Assembly: GCA_000231825.2 (NCBI GenBank)
Contig: JH720296.1
Span: 806,001 to 870,000, forward strand
DNA: 64,000 nucleotides
Reading direction: 5' to 3'
Source of the DNA: Tetrahymena elliotti 4EA
Taxonomy: Eukaryota > Ciliophora > Oligohymenophorea > Hymenostomatida > Tetrahymenidae
A program made the position numbers and the translations under genes. The first letter of the stretch is position 1. Each line of letters starts with the position of its first letter. Of this stretch, positions 29,411-42,215 are shown piece by piece. Under the pieces are notes generated by a model, which saw nothing but the letters and a program-made list of their open reading frames with translations, was not told where the DNA came from and made no database searches.

Positions 29411-30698
29411 TCAATTTTATGTTTATTTTGCAGCACGTTTCCTTCTTAAGGCTGCAAACAATAGCCACTTATAGTAAACTTTGGCTTTTAAAATGAAATC
29501 CCAAAAAACAGAACTCATTTTGTATTTTCCTTCATCAGGTATAATTTTTTTCAGTTCTTCATGATCTACATTATTTAGATGAACTCGATGAGGATCTTAT
29601 TTGTAAACTTGATATGCTCTAGTTTCAATTCTTAATCTCACAAGAGAATATTTAAGAATTTATCTAAAGCATTTCTTAATTTTATATCTATTTGTAACAT
29701 TTATTAGTTATTCTAATCCTTAGTAAAATTTCCTATTTTTTTTTAACCAAATTCAATAAATAAATAATATTTTACAATTTTATTTACTTATTTTTTTAAG
29801 ATAGATTTTTCAATTTTAAGTTTTTATACCACTTGTATATATATTTTGCTGAATTTTACTTGGTTTTTTCTTCTAAATTAATTTGAAGGGTTTTTTTGTA
29901 GTTTCTGAATGATCTCTAAATCTGATGTGGAAAAAAGTTTATGAAGACCTATTTAGAAATTTGTATTAATAAATATACCTTTTTAGCAGCTAAATCTCTT
30001 TTAGGTTTTACAATACTTATGTATCTTCTGAAAGCTCTTTATATCTTTATTACTAAACTGTTCATTACTTTATATCTCATCGTTTCTCTAAGTCTTTATT
30101 CTATCTCTTTTTAATTAAGCTTTACTAGCTTAGCAGTTGGCAGCTTTAAAATTGAATCCTAAACTACATTAGGTAATGAATTTACTGTATTTTCACTCTT
30201 TAATTAGCTATTTTAAAATATTATGCTTTGTTGATAATTTTGAGCTTAGAGGCTACTATTGTTGGTGATATAAAGCTTTCTGATGGTCATGATCTCCTGA
30301 TTAATTTTCTTGATTTCAACTTCAGCCTGCACATACATACAAAAAAGGAAGAATCTATATAATGATATGCAATATTTATTTTTATTTAAATAAATTTAAA
30401 TTCCATACTTTATCAATCAAATAAGAGTAGTCTCTTTTACTAAAATTCACTTTAAGTCTTTCATGAAGAAAACTTTTATTAGAGCCTTCAATTAAATAAA
30501 CATATGTTTTAACATTAAATTGATAAAAATATATTTACTAAATATTTTTGTCACACAAGAATCAAAACTTGTAAGCTTTTCATCTGTAACGCACTCCTTG
30601 TATTATTATGCTAGTTCCTTCGTTTATGAAATAAGCTAATTATTATATTTTTTATACAAATCGTCAAATTCCTAAATTGTTAGATTAAATATCTCCAT
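29411..30698 (-). CDS. IQ-motif (calmodulin-binding) protein
   Basis: Six or so exons, from MEIFNLTIQEFDDLYKKY to …RRKRAAKQTQN-TGA. Splice phases agree. The N-terminus looks helical/coiled (EVEIKKINQEIMTIRKL). A clear IQ motif follows: VIKIQRAFRRYISIV, with the IQxxxRxxxxx pattern that binds calmodulin. Further basic amphipathic helices come next (IYKWYKNLKLKN, YKIKKCFRQILKYS), which may be degenerate IQ repeats. The C-terminal part (…KMSSVFWDFILKAKVYYKWLLFAALRRKR) is also basic and aromatic. There is no signal peptide or membrane segment. A Ca2+/calmodulin-regulated cytoskeletal or ciliary role is plausible but not shown. Confidence 0.75.
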
Positions 30699-31463
30699 TT
30701 ATTTTTTATTTTTTTTAACTAAAATTAATAAATTTGTAATTTAATTTTTTAAAAGAAATAATTTTTGATATTTTAAAAATTTAAAAAAAATAATCACTAA
30801 AAATAAACTTAAATAATAAATTAGCCAATAATTATCTAACTATATTTACTAATATTAAATTTACAATCTATATCAATACTTACTTTTTAAATCTTTATAG
30901 ATAATTAATTATATTTACTCAGCCTCATATGAAGCTTTCTTTTATAAAAAAATTACAGAATAATAGAATAATAAATTTTAAATTTATTTGGAGCATAAAA
31001 AGATAAAAATAATTTTAAAAGAACAAACTTTTTAGCTCAAAAAATTAATTTATTTTCAAAAGTTTAATTTTAAGGATTTTCTTTCAAAGTATTCTCTTTT
31101 TAATTAATTTTAATGAAATGATGAAGTAAAATTAGATATTTTTTTATTAGAATTCTCTAAAATGTTAGATAAAAATAATTAGGAATAAATCTTTAAAAAT
31201 ATAAGAATAAATATCTATTATTTTCTGAATAGATATGAGAATTGTTATTTTAGAATACTTTTGGAATTCCACTTACACTAAACTGAGTAACTATATAAAT
31301 ATGAGTTTAATATTTTTATTTATAAATAAATGTTTAAATAGTACCTTAATGTAATATTTTGTTCAGGTTATGGTAGTATATTTTTTTGTTGTTAAATCTT
31401 ATATTTTTAATAAATATTTTGTATTTATATTATTAATTAAATAGTTAACAAAGAACTTTAGAG
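30699..31463. other. Divergent promoter region
   Basis: Separates the divergent IQ-protein and oxidoreductase genes. Extremely AT-rich. No motif beyond A/T tracts was recognised. Confidence 0.6.
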
Positions 31464-33014
31464 ATGTTAAGGAAAATTGTAGCGAGATTTAGTACAATGA
31501 GACATGTACATTGCTCTGCATTTGGAGGTGTAGATGTTTTAACAATCAAAACAAGCCCACTTCCTGTAAATACTTTTTAAAATTTATTAGAAAATAACAT
31601 ATTTTTTATGTTATTGATAGGCGTTGAAAAAAGATGAGATATTAATTAAGGTCTAGGCCACAGCTTTAAATAGGGCAGATACTTTGCAAGTATGAAAAAT
31701 AAAGTTTAAATATCGATTAAATAATAATTAAAAAATAGAGATAAGGAAAATATCCTCCCCCTCCTGGAGCATCTGACATTATTGGCTTAGAAGCAGCTGG
31801 ATATGTACTAGATTAAAATGGGTAGATTTATTGAGTAATTTCTACAGAAAATAGTAACATATCTTTATTAAGTAATCAAACTAGCAGAAGGGTAGTTGCA
31901 TTACTATCAGGAGGTGGATACTCTGAGTAAATATAAAAGTAGTTGTTGGTTTATTTATTTAAGAATAAAATAGATATGTAGCAGTGAACAAGAACCATGT
32001 TTTAGAAATTCCAGATGAGATGAGTTTCTCTGACGTAATTAATTTTTAATTATTTATTAAGATTTTTTTATAATATTTTATTCTAACATAAATTTTTATT
32101 TTCAAATTTCAAAAAAGGCAGCAGGAATAGCAGAAACATGGATAACAGCATTTTAATTATTAAAGAAAGTTGGTAATTCTAAGCCTGGTGAGAAAGTTTT
32201 AATATATGCAGGAGCGAGTGGGGTAGGCACTGCAGCAATATAGCTTTGCAATGGCTTATTTAAAACACATGCAATTGTCAGTGTTTCTACTCAAGAAAAG
32301 CTTTAATATTGCAAGAAGTATTTATATTTTTGGATTTAAGATATTTGTAAAAATAAATTTATGAAACAGTTTAGGAGCATAAGGAGGTATAATCTACAAA
32401 GATAACTTAAAGTAGAAAGAATAAGTTTTAGAGTTAACCAAAGGAAAAGGAGCTGATATTATTTTAGACTGCATCGGAGCTTCTAATGTGGATTTAGTAA
32501 AATTAGTATTCAAATTTCTAGATTAATTAAGATTTTGTTAAAATTTCAAAGACTTTAGGTGTACTTAACTATGATGCTCGTTGGGTATTATATGGTTTAA
32601 TGGGGGGAGCTAAAATTCCTAATTTTAATTTAGCCTCACTTGTTACTAAAAGAGCATCATTGATTTGCTCCACACTTAGGTAATAAAAATGAAATGTATA
32701 ATTTAACATGTATCTATTAAATTAATAGGAGCCGTTCTGATCGTTACAAAACTGATCTTGTAAGAGATTTCTAATTCCAGGCTATGCCTCTATTTAAAAA
32801 TAACACTTTCAAGCCAATTATTGATAAGGTTTATAATGTTAATCTAAGTGATGAGAAAGATATTGAAAAGGTATTCAGTTATTATTTAGAAAATTAATAA
32901 AAAAGACAATTTTCAAATAAAATTTTTTTCAAAAAATCAAAGGTAAGAGAAGCTCATTAATATATGGAAAGAAACCAAAATATAGGAAAGATTATTTTGA
33001 ATTTCGCTGCTTGA
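31464..33014 (+). CDS. NAD(P)H quinone oxidoreductase, PIG3/TP53I3 type
   Basis: Eight or more exons with short introns. The protein matches the medium-chain dehydrogenase/reductase superfamily, quinone oxidoreductase branch. It shows LNRADTLQ…PPPPGASDIIGLEAAG (the PIG3 signature), GYAEYVAVNKNHVLEIPDEM, the nucleotide-binding loop YAGASGVGTAAIQL (Rossmann GxGxxA-like), and ADIILDCIGASNVD. It ends KIILNFAA. The cysteine ligands of zinc alcohol dehydrogenases are absent, as expected for zinc-free quinone reductases. The N-terminus (MLRKIVARFSTMRHVHC) is basic and hydroxylated, suggesting mitochondrial import. It probably transfers hydride from NADPH to quinones or other electrophiles. Length and motifs are complete. 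Confidence 0.9.
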
Positions 33015-34006
33015 ACACTACAACATAAATTAAATTATTTAAAATAGCCTTACAAATTTCTTTATAGTTCGCTTGTATATTAAATTTCAGCTTAAATATT
33101 AGATTTTCATTCAAATTTACTTTTTCAAATTCTTAACAATAGCCAAAATTTTTCAATTATTTGTTAGCTAATTTTTTTCAATTTGGAGTGTTATTTTTTT
33201 AAACGTTCTTTATTCGTTTGAGAAAGAAATCAAAACAAACCAAAAAAAAAAAAATCAAAATTTAAATCTTACAAAAAAATTGAATTAACATTTTAAAATA
33301 TAAAATTCTTTTTGTTAAATGTTCAAAAAGGGTCAATTTTTGCTAAAATGATGAATTTGATTGGAACTTGGGTTATTATTATTTATTTTAATTGGCTTTT
33401 CAAATTACTTCTTAAATAAAGTTGGTCAGTTAAAATGGACAAAGAATTTTTTGATTAATAGTTTTTTGAGTTGATATTTCAAAAGAATGTAACGAATTGA
33501 AATACTTTTTTATATTTGCCAGATAAATGAAAATTTTAATGGCCTATAAATATTTGATTTCTGAGAGTTTGAGTTGAATAATGTAAATAATAAATTTCAA
33601 ACAAATGATATATGATGGAAATGTATTCAGATTATAATTAGCATATTCAAATTTTGTTTTTACTCTCAGCTTAAAAAAAAGATAATCAAAAAAGCTATTA
33701 AATTTTGAGAAAAGGCCATATAAATTCATAAAACCACTTCACTGAATAAGATATAGCGTTTGAAGCTCAAACAAGAGAGTTGAGTAATTATTTAGAGGTA
33801 TTTATTAGGATTGCAAAAAAAAAAAATTAACTAACAAACTAACAATTAATTAATCTATCTATGTATAAAGCATACATATAGAAGCAATTAATAAGGTAAG
33901 AAAATAAAGAAAAAAAATTAACATTCAATTTTTATAATTAATATATTAAAAATACATCAAAAAGTAAATAATTGATAATTTAAAGAGAAACAAACAAAAG
34001 ATCTTT
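33015..34006. other. Intergenic region
   Basis: AT-rich sequence between two + strand genes. A short - strand frame at 33,544-33,729 has no start context or coding character beyond chance. Nothing is supported. Confidence 0.6.
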
Positions 34007-37000
34007 ATGTCAACCAGTAATATCGAATATCTTGACTCTAAGGTCTAACAGATGAATCTAGCTACATTCAGCGATGATTAAATTTCATTTCAATTGGACA
34101 AAAGCCGCGTTGTAGAGCTAGAGAGCGAGAATAACACCCTCAAGCTTTAGGTAAATAATAAAAATATTTTGGTTGTTTTAAATTTGTAAATTTTGTTCAC
34201 ATTTCATATTTTTTAGTTTTCTTATAATTCTGATTAACTTTAAATATTTTTTGTTATAAAGAACTTACTACATAATAATATGGATAATAAAAAATATTTA
34301 AATATGAAAGCATAAATCATTTTAAATCCTAATGTAAAATGTTAAATAATATTAATTAGATGAAGACTAAGGAATAGAGTTGGAATAAAGATCGCGCTAT
34401 CCTTACCTAGAAGATAGAATTACTAGAAAGCCATATTTATGAAAGCAAAATAAGATAAGAAAATCTCTAAAAAATGAATGAAGCTTTTATGACTACCTTA
34501 AATGACTTAACTGCTAATCCTAAAAACTTTTCTGTAAAAAAACATTTTAAGCATAGAATTAATTTTAACACAAGAGTAATTTAATTGAAAAAAAATAATT
34601 TTTATAAGAACAAGATGCTTAAGGAGTTACAGTAGCTTTTTGAAAACAGGACACAAATGGATCCAGATTCTGAATCTAAATTATAAAAAAGTGCTTTGAC
34701 TATCAAACAACAACAAGAAGAGGTAATTTTAGTATTTATATTAGAGATAAGCAAAGTATTCTAAACATAATTTTCAACATACAGAGGAGGATAAAAGGTG
34801 TTTGTTTATAATGAATAAATTAGTCCATTTTTTTGATTGATATTTTCAAAATTAAATTCTGATAGTATTCTTTCAAAAATTACATTTTTAAGAAGACATG
34901 AATGCATCCTTTTTGATTAAATTTTTAAATTTTTCAATAAAGGAATCAAATATTATTAATATTTAATTGATAAATAAGTTAGAAGATCTTATATGAATTG
35001 TTTTTGTTTTATATTATTACTGCTTTTATAACGATTATTATAAATTTTGATCCATTTTAAAAAAATTAAATTCAACTTGAAAATAAGATCAAACAAACAC
35101 TCTCTTTTTTATTTCACATTTTCTTCCAAAATATCAAAACTCAGTTTCTTTGTTACAGAAGCCAATTTAATTTAATAAAATATGTACAGATTGAAGATCT
35201 CAAGAAAAAGGTCTCCTAATATGAACAGGAAATACAGTTTTTAAGGATAAAGCTCTAAGAAAATGAAAAAGTTATTGAAAACAGTTTATCAAGATAACAA
35301 TAAGATCTTGCTTAGCTTTCATTAGAGTAAAAATCTTTTTTTTGGTTTACATTATTCCTTAACTTATGCTTATATTAATAATTAAAGAAAGGAAAAAGAA
35401 AATAAAAAAATCATTGAAAAAGAATGTGTAAAAATTAAGGAAATGTATGAAAAAGAATTGAATTCTGTTTAAAAGCAATACTAAGAAACAATAAATTAAA
35501 TGCAATAGGTAATCAACTTAAAATAAAATTTTATAAACATTAATACTTAATTTTTCATATTTATTAGAATAAACAAGAAAAAAACAGCTAAAACAAAGAA
35601 GAGGACAACTAAGAAATTAATAGACTTAACAACATTATTGATTCCATGGCTTAAAATCATAAGCTAGAAGTAATTTAAAATATTTAATTTATAAATATTT
35701 TTTGTCTTTTATAAACTAAAAAATAAACACAAAATTTATCTGGGATTTTATTTTCTCAAAAAATTTAATTTGTTTTTACAATTGAAATTGTAAGTTTGCT
35801 CAAAATATAAAAAAATCTACTTTGAAAGAAATAAAAAACAGAGCAATCCAAATAGAACAAAAATTTAAATTAAAATTGAATAAATTTAATTTTAAAAAAA
35901 TTAGATTGAGCTTATTCGTTAATAAACCTAAAATGAAATAAAAATAATGGAGAATAAATATAAATAATTGGAATCTAACTCTTAAGCATAGTCAGCTAAT
36001 AAATAAGATACTAATGTCTTGCTTTAGAAAATTTAATAACTTGAAGAAGAAAAAAATATGATGACTTCTTAGCTCTAGAGTGTTTTCTCTAAATTTTAGC
36101 AAATATCAAATTAAAATTCTGGTATTAATGCTGCTTTGTAACTTAAAGAGTCTCAAATTGAAGATTTGAAAGCTAAAATGGCATAGATGTAAGCAAGCTT
36201 ACCTTTGACTTCTTAAGATGTAATATTCTATCACTTTTCACTTTATTAGGTGTATATTTAAAATTCAAAATATTTTATAGTTTTTTGATGTTGAGTTGTA
36301 AATCAGTCGCATAGAACCTGAAAGATCCAAGAGAAGAAGCATTGTTAATGAGTCAATTATATCAAATATAACTCCAATTAATAGAGAAAACAACTAAGCT
36401 TCTTTAAATATTATTGGGAATAACATTGGATTTAATGGGCTAGCAAATGATCATGGATTAAGTAACAATGCAAGTAGTAATAGCTTAGCTTAGAATAGCT
36501 AAAATCTTTTATAGATTTGCCAAAGTGATAATATACTTAGTAGTGGTAGTGGAAATCAGGTCTACTAAACTCCTAGCATTGGATAATAAATTCCTAATTT
36601 TTAGAGTAATTACTCCAGCGTTTAAAGTTAGAATTTGAATATTATTCCCTAAGGATTTGGATTAGCATAGAGCATCTAATTTAGCACTGTTAATAATAAC
36701 AATAGTAATGCTTAAAGAATGGAATAGCCCAGGGGAAGTATGAATTAGTAATACGGATTTAATATGAGATAAGGATCTTTAGCTAATTCTGAATTATCTA
36801 ATTGTGATACATTTGGTAATCCAAGTGCTGTTAAAAACAAGAGAGTTATTTCTGCTTCTACATCCTCAAGCAATCTTGTCAAGGATTATATTCATTCAAA
36901 TGGAAATGGCGGAATACAAGTATTAGATATGAATATGAATAGCGGCTAAAATATTTTAAAGACTGATCAATCTTCTTAATCACAAAATCAATAATAACAC

Positions 37001-38400
37001 ATAACAATGGATACTTCTATAGAAAAAAGATCATGTAAAGCTGGTTAAATTACTTCTAAAAAGAAGTTACAAAGCATTGAAAACATAGAATCATAAGCCT
37101 CTCTTCATAATTTAAAAACAGATGATACAGTTATAAAAAGAGAAAGAACAACTACAACATCTGCTAGTTATCATAGTGGAGGAGGAAACAGCCTTTCTTT
37201 AAATAATGTTCTTTAATTTAAAAATGGGTATAATGAGTTCTAATAATCTACAAAAGCAGCAAATTCTGAATTTTCAAATAAAGCTGCTTTTAACTCACAA
37301 TCAGTTCAAAAAAAAATGACAAGCTAAAATCTAAGAAATTAATCATTGAATCCATGTAAGTCAAGTGAATCACAATAATAGAATTAAATGACAAAGTAGT
37401 ATCATAACAAGAACCAAAGCTTATCAAGCAATAATATACCTATGAGCACAAATGAACTAAAAAAATCAATAATTGATTCTTCAAATATGACTAATACTAC
37501 TTAAACTAACATATCATAATGCAATATGAATTTTTATAATTCAAACCAATCAGTTATTTCTTAAAGCAATTTACTTGGAGGTTCTTAATCATTTATCAAA
37601 AACAACCCTATGAGCTAGAGCTCTCTGCTAAATTAAGAACAATCATTCTTAGTTAAAGCTATTTAAGAAAATATGCAAGAAAGAATGACCTTAGAGGAGA
37701 AAATGAAAAATTTAGAAACTGAAGTTCAAAACTACATAATGATAAACTAATAAAAGCAAAAAGGTTAGTAGACATCAGCATCATCTTTTTCATCACTTGT
37801 ATAATAGGTCATGAAAGAATTGTATTCTAAATAGCTGAATAAAAGCATTTTCTAACTAAGTAAAGAAGAAAGAGAAAAGGTGTTAAAGCAAGAAATAAAA
37901 TCTCTAGTTGATAAAATAATGATTAAACCACTTTAGCAGAGATAGCAATCATAAGAAAATAAGTCAATCATAATAAATTAAACCTTAAACAAGTCAATTT
38001 CAATTGAAGATGGTAAAATAACTTTGCTTAAAATTATAAAATTATTTATTTATTATTTAAAAAAATAGGGATTATGAGAGAAACTAAATCACCAAGATAT
38101 AATTAACCCAGTGGAAATTTAGGAGTCTCAAATATTCTCAATTCATCATCCCTCTCCTTCTCATAGAATAAAGGTTTCTTAAATTTTATGAATTAAAATA
38201 AGGAAAACTCATGCTTCAATCCTAAATAAAAAGGATAACTCAAGTCAAATAGCAATCTTTTAAGTCGCATTTAAGTCAAACCTAATTCAGCTACAAATAT
38301 CCAAACTTAATAGCTAGGAATTGATTCCTAGTTATTCTTTGAAAAAAAATCCCATCAATTTAATGGGTCATAAAGCAGAAATAACAGAGTATTGAATTGA
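34007..38400 (+). CDS. Coiled-coil protein with long disordered Asn/Ser/Gln tail
   Basis: Starts MSTSNIEYLDSKVQQMNLATF and ends …SQSRNNRVLN-TGA. The first part is split over about eight small exons (to ~36,220). It is a coiled coil: LDKSRVVELESENNTLKLQ, IEDLKKKVSQYEQEIQF, LLQKIQQLEEEKNMM. From about 36,285 a ~1.7-kb exon encodes an Asn/Ser/Gln-rich, probably disordered region, beginning FFDVELQISRIEPERSRRRS. A second short coiled coil lies near its end (MQERMTLEEKMKNLETEV). A last exon from 38,070 is Ser/Asn-rich. There is no signal peptide or membrane segment. The architecture suits a scaffold or cytoskeleton-associated protein, but I recognise no family. Some introns in the 5' half are several hundred nt long and their edges are approximate. 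Confidence 0.75.
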
Positions 38401-38526
38401 AATAAAAAGATAATTAAGAAGAGCTAAATTTAATTATTATATCCATCTATCTATATATCCAGCCATCTGCAAATAAAGTAACATAGCTCAATCTTAGACA
38501 AAAAAGATCCTAGAAGAGAAAAAGAG

Positions 38527-39072
38527 ATGGCAGACTAAAAATATTTTTTAATTTAATAGCTTCTTTTTAACTCACTAAATAAATATACAAGAAAAATAAA
38601 CTAAAATTAGAAAAATTAAAACTTAAATCTAATTAAATTAATTAATTAATAATATTACAATTACTTGAATGCTTGATCTTAAAATGAATTATTTCTAAGC
38701 AGTCTTTCTTTAACTCCAGAAAATATGAAATTCCCGTATGGAGAATATTTGAAATACACTTAGTTTTCATTTTAAATTAATAAGCCCTTAAAATAAGATT
38801 CATTTATAAAGAAACTTTTAATTTCTTATGATAACCAATAAATTGTTGGTTCAATCAAAATATAAAGTATCTATCCGAATTATGTTTTATAGTATATCAA
38901 TTTAAAATATTTTTATTTTATCAATTCTCTTATCTTCAAACCAAACAAAATAAATTAATTTTTTATTCATTTAATCATGTCTTGTTAATCAAGTAATTAT
39001 AATTTAAAGCATACATAGTATCAAAAGAAAACAAATTAAAATAAGATATGCAAATACATCTTTATATTTTGA
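38527..39072 (+). pseudogene. Doubtful small gene with in-frame TGA
   Basis: One frame runs 181 codons from ATG at 38,527 (MADQKYFLIQQLLFNSLNKY…) to TGA at 39,070, interrupted by a single TGA at 38,674-38,676. The part after the internal TGA reads like protein (MKFPYGEYLKYTQFSFQINK…SYDNQQIVGSIKIQ). No GT...AG intron spans the TGA. Options are two short ORFs, a decayed gene, a separate gene starting at 38,725, or TGA recoding. By chance, an open stretch this long is not rare in such AT-rich DNA. Confidence 0.3.
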
Positions 39073-39343
39073 TTTAGATATTCAATATTTAGGTTGATTT
39101 TTTAATTATTTTTATCACTACTTTAATCTTTAGCATTTGCCTACTATTTATAATAATGAAATACATTTTAAATTTAATTTACTCTTTTTTCTTAAAATAA
39201 TATTAACTGTTTGTTCTAAATTCTATTTGGATTTTTCTTAGAATTTCTTTTTTGCAAAAAATTGAATATCTTAAAAGTATAAATTATTGATAAACAAATT
39301 TGCCTAATATTAATTTGCAACAAATTAAATAAAATCAAAAGAA

Positions 39344-39823
39344 ATGAGCAGTGATAAAGAATTAAGTAATTCAGATAACTCTTTAAAGAGTGGTACTATG
39401 ATTAGTAATTTAATTGATGCAGAGGAAATATATAAGAGTTCAAAATTATATAAATCAACACCAAAGATATAAACTAAACCAATTCATTTAGAGCCTTTAG
39501 AATTATAATAAAAAAGTTTGTTTGAAGCTTTCTTTAAGGGAGATTAAAAATATATATATGAATTTGATAAAGATACATTACTATATAGAGAAAAATATAT
39601 TAGAAAATTGAGTTAATAGGGGTTAACTGTTTGTTTATACACAGCAGGTATTAACTTGTTTGTTTATTAGTTTGTTTTTAAAAGCAGTTAACATACTATT
39701 GCTACAAAAATTAGCAGCTTTACTATTCTTAATGCTATACCTTTGAGCTATTTCGCATACAAAATTATAGTAGATTACAATAAAGCAAATTAATATTTGT
39801 TTGAAAAATACTTAAAGAGGTGA
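39344..39823 (+). CDS. Two-transmembrane protein or 5' part of next gene
   Basis: Unbroken frame of 159 codons, MSSDKELSNSDNSLKSGTM… to …YLFEKYLKR-TGA. The first ~100 residues are polar and acidic. Then come two hydrophobic segments around LTVCLYTAGINLFVYQFVF and ILNAIPLSYFAYKIIV. The frame may not end here. A GTGATT donor overlapping the TGA could splice in phase 2 to an acceptor at about 40,057, adding the membrane segments of the following open frame, and then on to the exons from 40,390. In that case this is the 5' end of one long gene to 42,215. I recognise no family. Confidence 0.55.
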
Positions 39824-39865
39824 TTGATTGCTTTAAAATAAATTAATTGTTTTGTTCTTAATGAA

Positions 39866-40264
39866 ATGTTTTTGTAAAAAAATAATAAATTTATTATTTG
39901 TCTTAAAAAAGTAAAAGCAATATTAATATGTTTAGAGATATTTATTTATTTACTTTGTTACATACTAAATTTACTAAAAATATTAATCAATCAATTAATC
40001 GATAATTCTACTAAATGGTATTTTTATCTGCAATATCTAAATATTTCATTTTTTAGATTCTTTGTAATAAATGATATAGCTATATCTTATCAAAGCATGA
40101 ATTATTTGATATTTTTTAGTGAAATAGATTTTATTCTTTTATCTATAGTAATAGTGAAATATAAATTGATTTAGTTTTTGTAAAATTACTGTAAATAAAA
40201 TTAAGTTTTTAATTATTCAGTAAACATATTTTATCAATAGGCAATAAAGATTAACTTCATATGA
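39866..40264 (+). other. Hydrophobic open frame, possible internal exon
   Basis: A 132-codon frame with strongly hydrophobic stretches (LICLEIFIYLLCYILNLLKILI, split by few charges; YLIFFSEIDFILLSIVIV). Its second half (from about 40,058) is the more coding-like and could be an exon joining the two flanking + strand genes. As an independent gene it is poorly supported. Confidence 0.3.
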
Positions 40265-40389
40265 TAATTTTTACTACTAATATTTGATCATATCAATCAC
40301 TTTTTTGTTAATAAATCAATTCTTAAAAAAAAATAATAAATTATACTGCTAGATTTTATTAAAGTTTAAATAATATTTTCCTGTCATAG

Positions 40390-42215
40390 CATATAGGATA
40401 TTTGAAGATAAAGTTAAATATTTAGAATAAGGAAGTGCTGTATAAGTATAAATTTGAGTGATAAAAAAGTGTATAAATATTCTTTAGTTGTATTTGCTAA
40501 CAAAGATGAGCAATAATAATGTATATGCATTTGTAATACAAAACAAGAAAGGAGAAAATATGCTTGCTATTCCCAATAATGTTTTTAGAATTGATAAAGC
40601 ACTTTATTTAGCAGATAGAATATATGATAAAGTTATATTGCAGTTTAGTAAATATCTTATTTGTCATTTAGCATTTTTAGTTTTGCGAAGGGATTATAGA
40701 ATTTATCACACGATTTAATACTACATTAAAAACTTACAATTCAGTTTCTTAAATATTTTGTAAAAATAAAAAAGAATCTAATTAGAAAGTTGATCGTCAT
40801 TTTGTAATAGACCATGACATAGCAGGTATTATTTACATAACGGATCAGGTAGTTTTATTTAATTAATAGCATATGTTTTTTATGAATGATAGGTAGATAA
40901 ACCCCTTTTTTTATAATTAGTTTATATTTTAGTTGTTCATAAGCTCAGCACATATAGCAGTAGGATATGATTTGATAAAAAAGCTGGTAAATGCCTTTAA
41001 TGCTTCTAAAATTTAGGATCCATAAAGTATGGAAAAGAAAATATTTGAGGTATATAATTAAATTGTCTTTAAAAGCATAAAGAATATATAAAATAAACAT
41101 CTACACTTAAAAAATAAAATAGGTTTATTTCATGCTTCATCAGAGTATGTACTAAAAGTTTATAGATCATAAATTCTTTAATGTTAATTATAAGAATTAA
41201 TATATAAAAAATGCTATAGAAGATAAGGTATGTGATAAAGATTTGATAAAAACTAGATTTGCCTCTATGCAATAATAATAAATAGGATCTACATTATCGT
41301 CAAAAATATTCGAAGAGAGAGATGCAATTCCAATTATTCCTTACAAATATGCCAAGAAAAACTTCAACAATACTAAAACTAATTAATTTTTATAGTCATT
41401 CAATGATAAAATAGAAATACCAAATGCTGTCTTTAAATAAAATAATTATGATTCAAAGAGAGAAGCCTACAGAAATAAACTTTATTCTTTAGTCTTTTAA
41501 ATGAAAATAAAAAGTGCTTGCTCACAAAGCGACTCGACAAGATTATCGTACCCACTAAATAAAAATAACCTAAAATTTATAGATAAACTAAAACCTAAAA
41601 TATAAAGTTTCAGTAGTTAATAAATGTAAATGTTGAAGTAGAAATATGGCAATAAAATAAATCATCAAATTATTCAATAAAACATAGAAAATCAATTTAA
41701 TGATTTACAAATTATCTAAAATGGTAAAACTATCAAAAATGATAATGGCCATCCTAATGATAAAAGCAATCAAAATTCAAATAATGTTTCATAGTCAAAA
41801 GATAAAAATTAACTTAATTCTGATTAAAAATATAATGAGAATAATAATGTCAATATCATAAATTCAAAATAAAATAGAGAAAATGGATTATCACCTAAAA
41901 ATTAGGTTTAGTAGGAATAAACAAAAACCCTAGTTTAATAGCAAATAAATCAACAGCCACAATAACAATAATAAAGCAATAAACATCAAGATTTACTAGA
42001 TTTTGATTTTAATGATTAGCTAAATGGTATAATTACTTTCTTTATCTTCATTAAATTTATGTTAAAATATTTAATTTTATTAAATAGATAATGAAAACAA
42101 AGAAGATATATTCAATCATAATAACTAATAAATATAATTCTTTTCTAATTAATAAAATAATTTCTTTAAGACTTAGCAACAATAGTAGCAACAGTAGGAA
42201 ATAGATTTAATTTGA
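40390..42215 (+). CDS. Protein with C-terminal clathrin-box-like motif
   Basis: Partial model: exons from about 40,390 (YRIFEDKVKYLEQGSAVQ, then NVYAFVIQNKKGENMLAIPN) to …QQEIDLI-TGA at 42,215. The first half looks globular, for example VFRIDKALYLADRIYDKVIL, FVIDHDIAGIIYITD and AHIAVGYDLIKKLVNAF. The second half, a long exon from about 41,240, is Asn/Gln/Lys-rich and disordered. It contains DLLDFDFND shortly before the last intron. LLDFD fits the clathrin-box consensus L-(L/I)-(D/E/N)-(L/F)-(D/E), and DLL also resembles adaptor-binding motifs, so a role in vesicle coats is a reasonable but unproven idea. A 42-nt intron (40,447-40,488) is needed to keep frame. The true 5' end is unknown and may lie in the upstream membrane exons. 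Confidence 0.6.

Noticed and set aside
33544..33729. 61-codon - strand frame
   Set aside because: Short, in AT-rich intergenic DNA, with no start context, no splice partner and no coding character.
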